DNA from: Trematomus loennbergii
Lineage: Eukaryota; Chordata; Actinopteri; Perciformes; Nototheniidae
Assembly: GCA_012861695.1 (NCBI GenBank)
Contig: JAAOOA010000264.1
Coordinates: 196,001 to 260,000, forward strand
Length of the DNA: 64,000 nt
Direction: 5' to 3'
The translations under genes were made by a program, and so were the position numbers. Positions 63,885 through 64,000 of this stretch are shown here, in pieces; the stretch's first letter is position 1, and each line of letters starts with the position of its first letter. The notes under the pieces were generated by a model, which saw only the letters and a list, made by a program, of their open reading frames with translations, was not told where the DNA came from and did no database searches.

Positions 63885-64000
63885 TTAGATATATGTGTAT
63901 ATGTGTATATGTGTATATGTGTATATATGTATATGTGTGTATATATGTGTATATGTGTGTATGTGTGTATATGTGTATATGTGTATATATGTGTATATAT
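63885..64000 (+). repeat. (TATG)n/(TG)n repeat
   Basis: ATATGTGTAT repeats running to the window edge, in an xpot intron. Confidence 0.9.

Overview
The window reads as nuclear DNA of a ray-finned fish, probably a percomorph teleost. It has split vertebrate genes with GT-AG introns, SRCR/Ig receptor exons of teleost type, many hAT-like and PIF/Harbinger-like non-autonomous elements, an L2/CR1-group LINE, and very dense minisatellites. Many exons carry single-base deletions, often in homopolymers, next to intact splice sites. Much of the apparent gene damage may therefore be consensus error of the assembly rather than true decay.

Region by region. (1) 1-13.66 kb is a satellite block. The same ordered series of repeat families at 1-4.4 kb recurs at 10.22-13.66 kb, an offset of about 10-10.5 kb. 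Between the two copies lies a minus-strand gene for a zinc-finger plus coiled-coil plus tyrosine-recombinase protein (8.34-5.53 kb), whose linker is an in-frame minisatellite. (2) 13.66-17.3 kb holds the 3' half of rtcb, the tRNA-splicing ligase, on the plus strand. It is cut off at its 5' side by the satellite, inside an exon. (3) 18.35-49.5 kb is a minus-strand type I membrane receptor gene: signal-peptide exon at 49.46 kb, linker exon at 40.75 kb (duplicated at 46.46 kb), alternating 6-Cys and 8-Cys SRCR exons at 34.2, 27.6, 26.5, 24.2 and 22.5 kb, an Ig exon at 20.4 kb, a transmembrane exon at 18.6 kb and a tail at 18.4 kb. Its introns hold a 3.6-kb minisatellite, two LINE copies facing each other, a hAT with a BED finger, a 31-bp-TIR element, 38-bp and 39-bp minisatellites, and a Harbinger-like element nested in a hAT. 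(4) 49.5-55.4 kb is mostly transposon fragments, microsatellites and a GC-rich stretch. (5) 55.4-56.7 kb is a broken chemokine-receptor-like GPCR split by a small inverted-repeat element. (6) 57.1-59.5 kb has a LINE 3' fragment and two minisatellites. (7) 62.26-63.84 kb is the 3' end of xpot, the tRNA export receptor, on the minus strand, running off the right edge.

The most unusual items are the recombinase gene inside a ~10-kb repeat unit that also carries hairpin modules, and a recurrent pattern in which exon edges with their splice sites have been swept into tandem repeats (rtcb, the SRCR-gene Ig exon and the SRCR-gene tail exon). No function is claimed for these without the tests listed.
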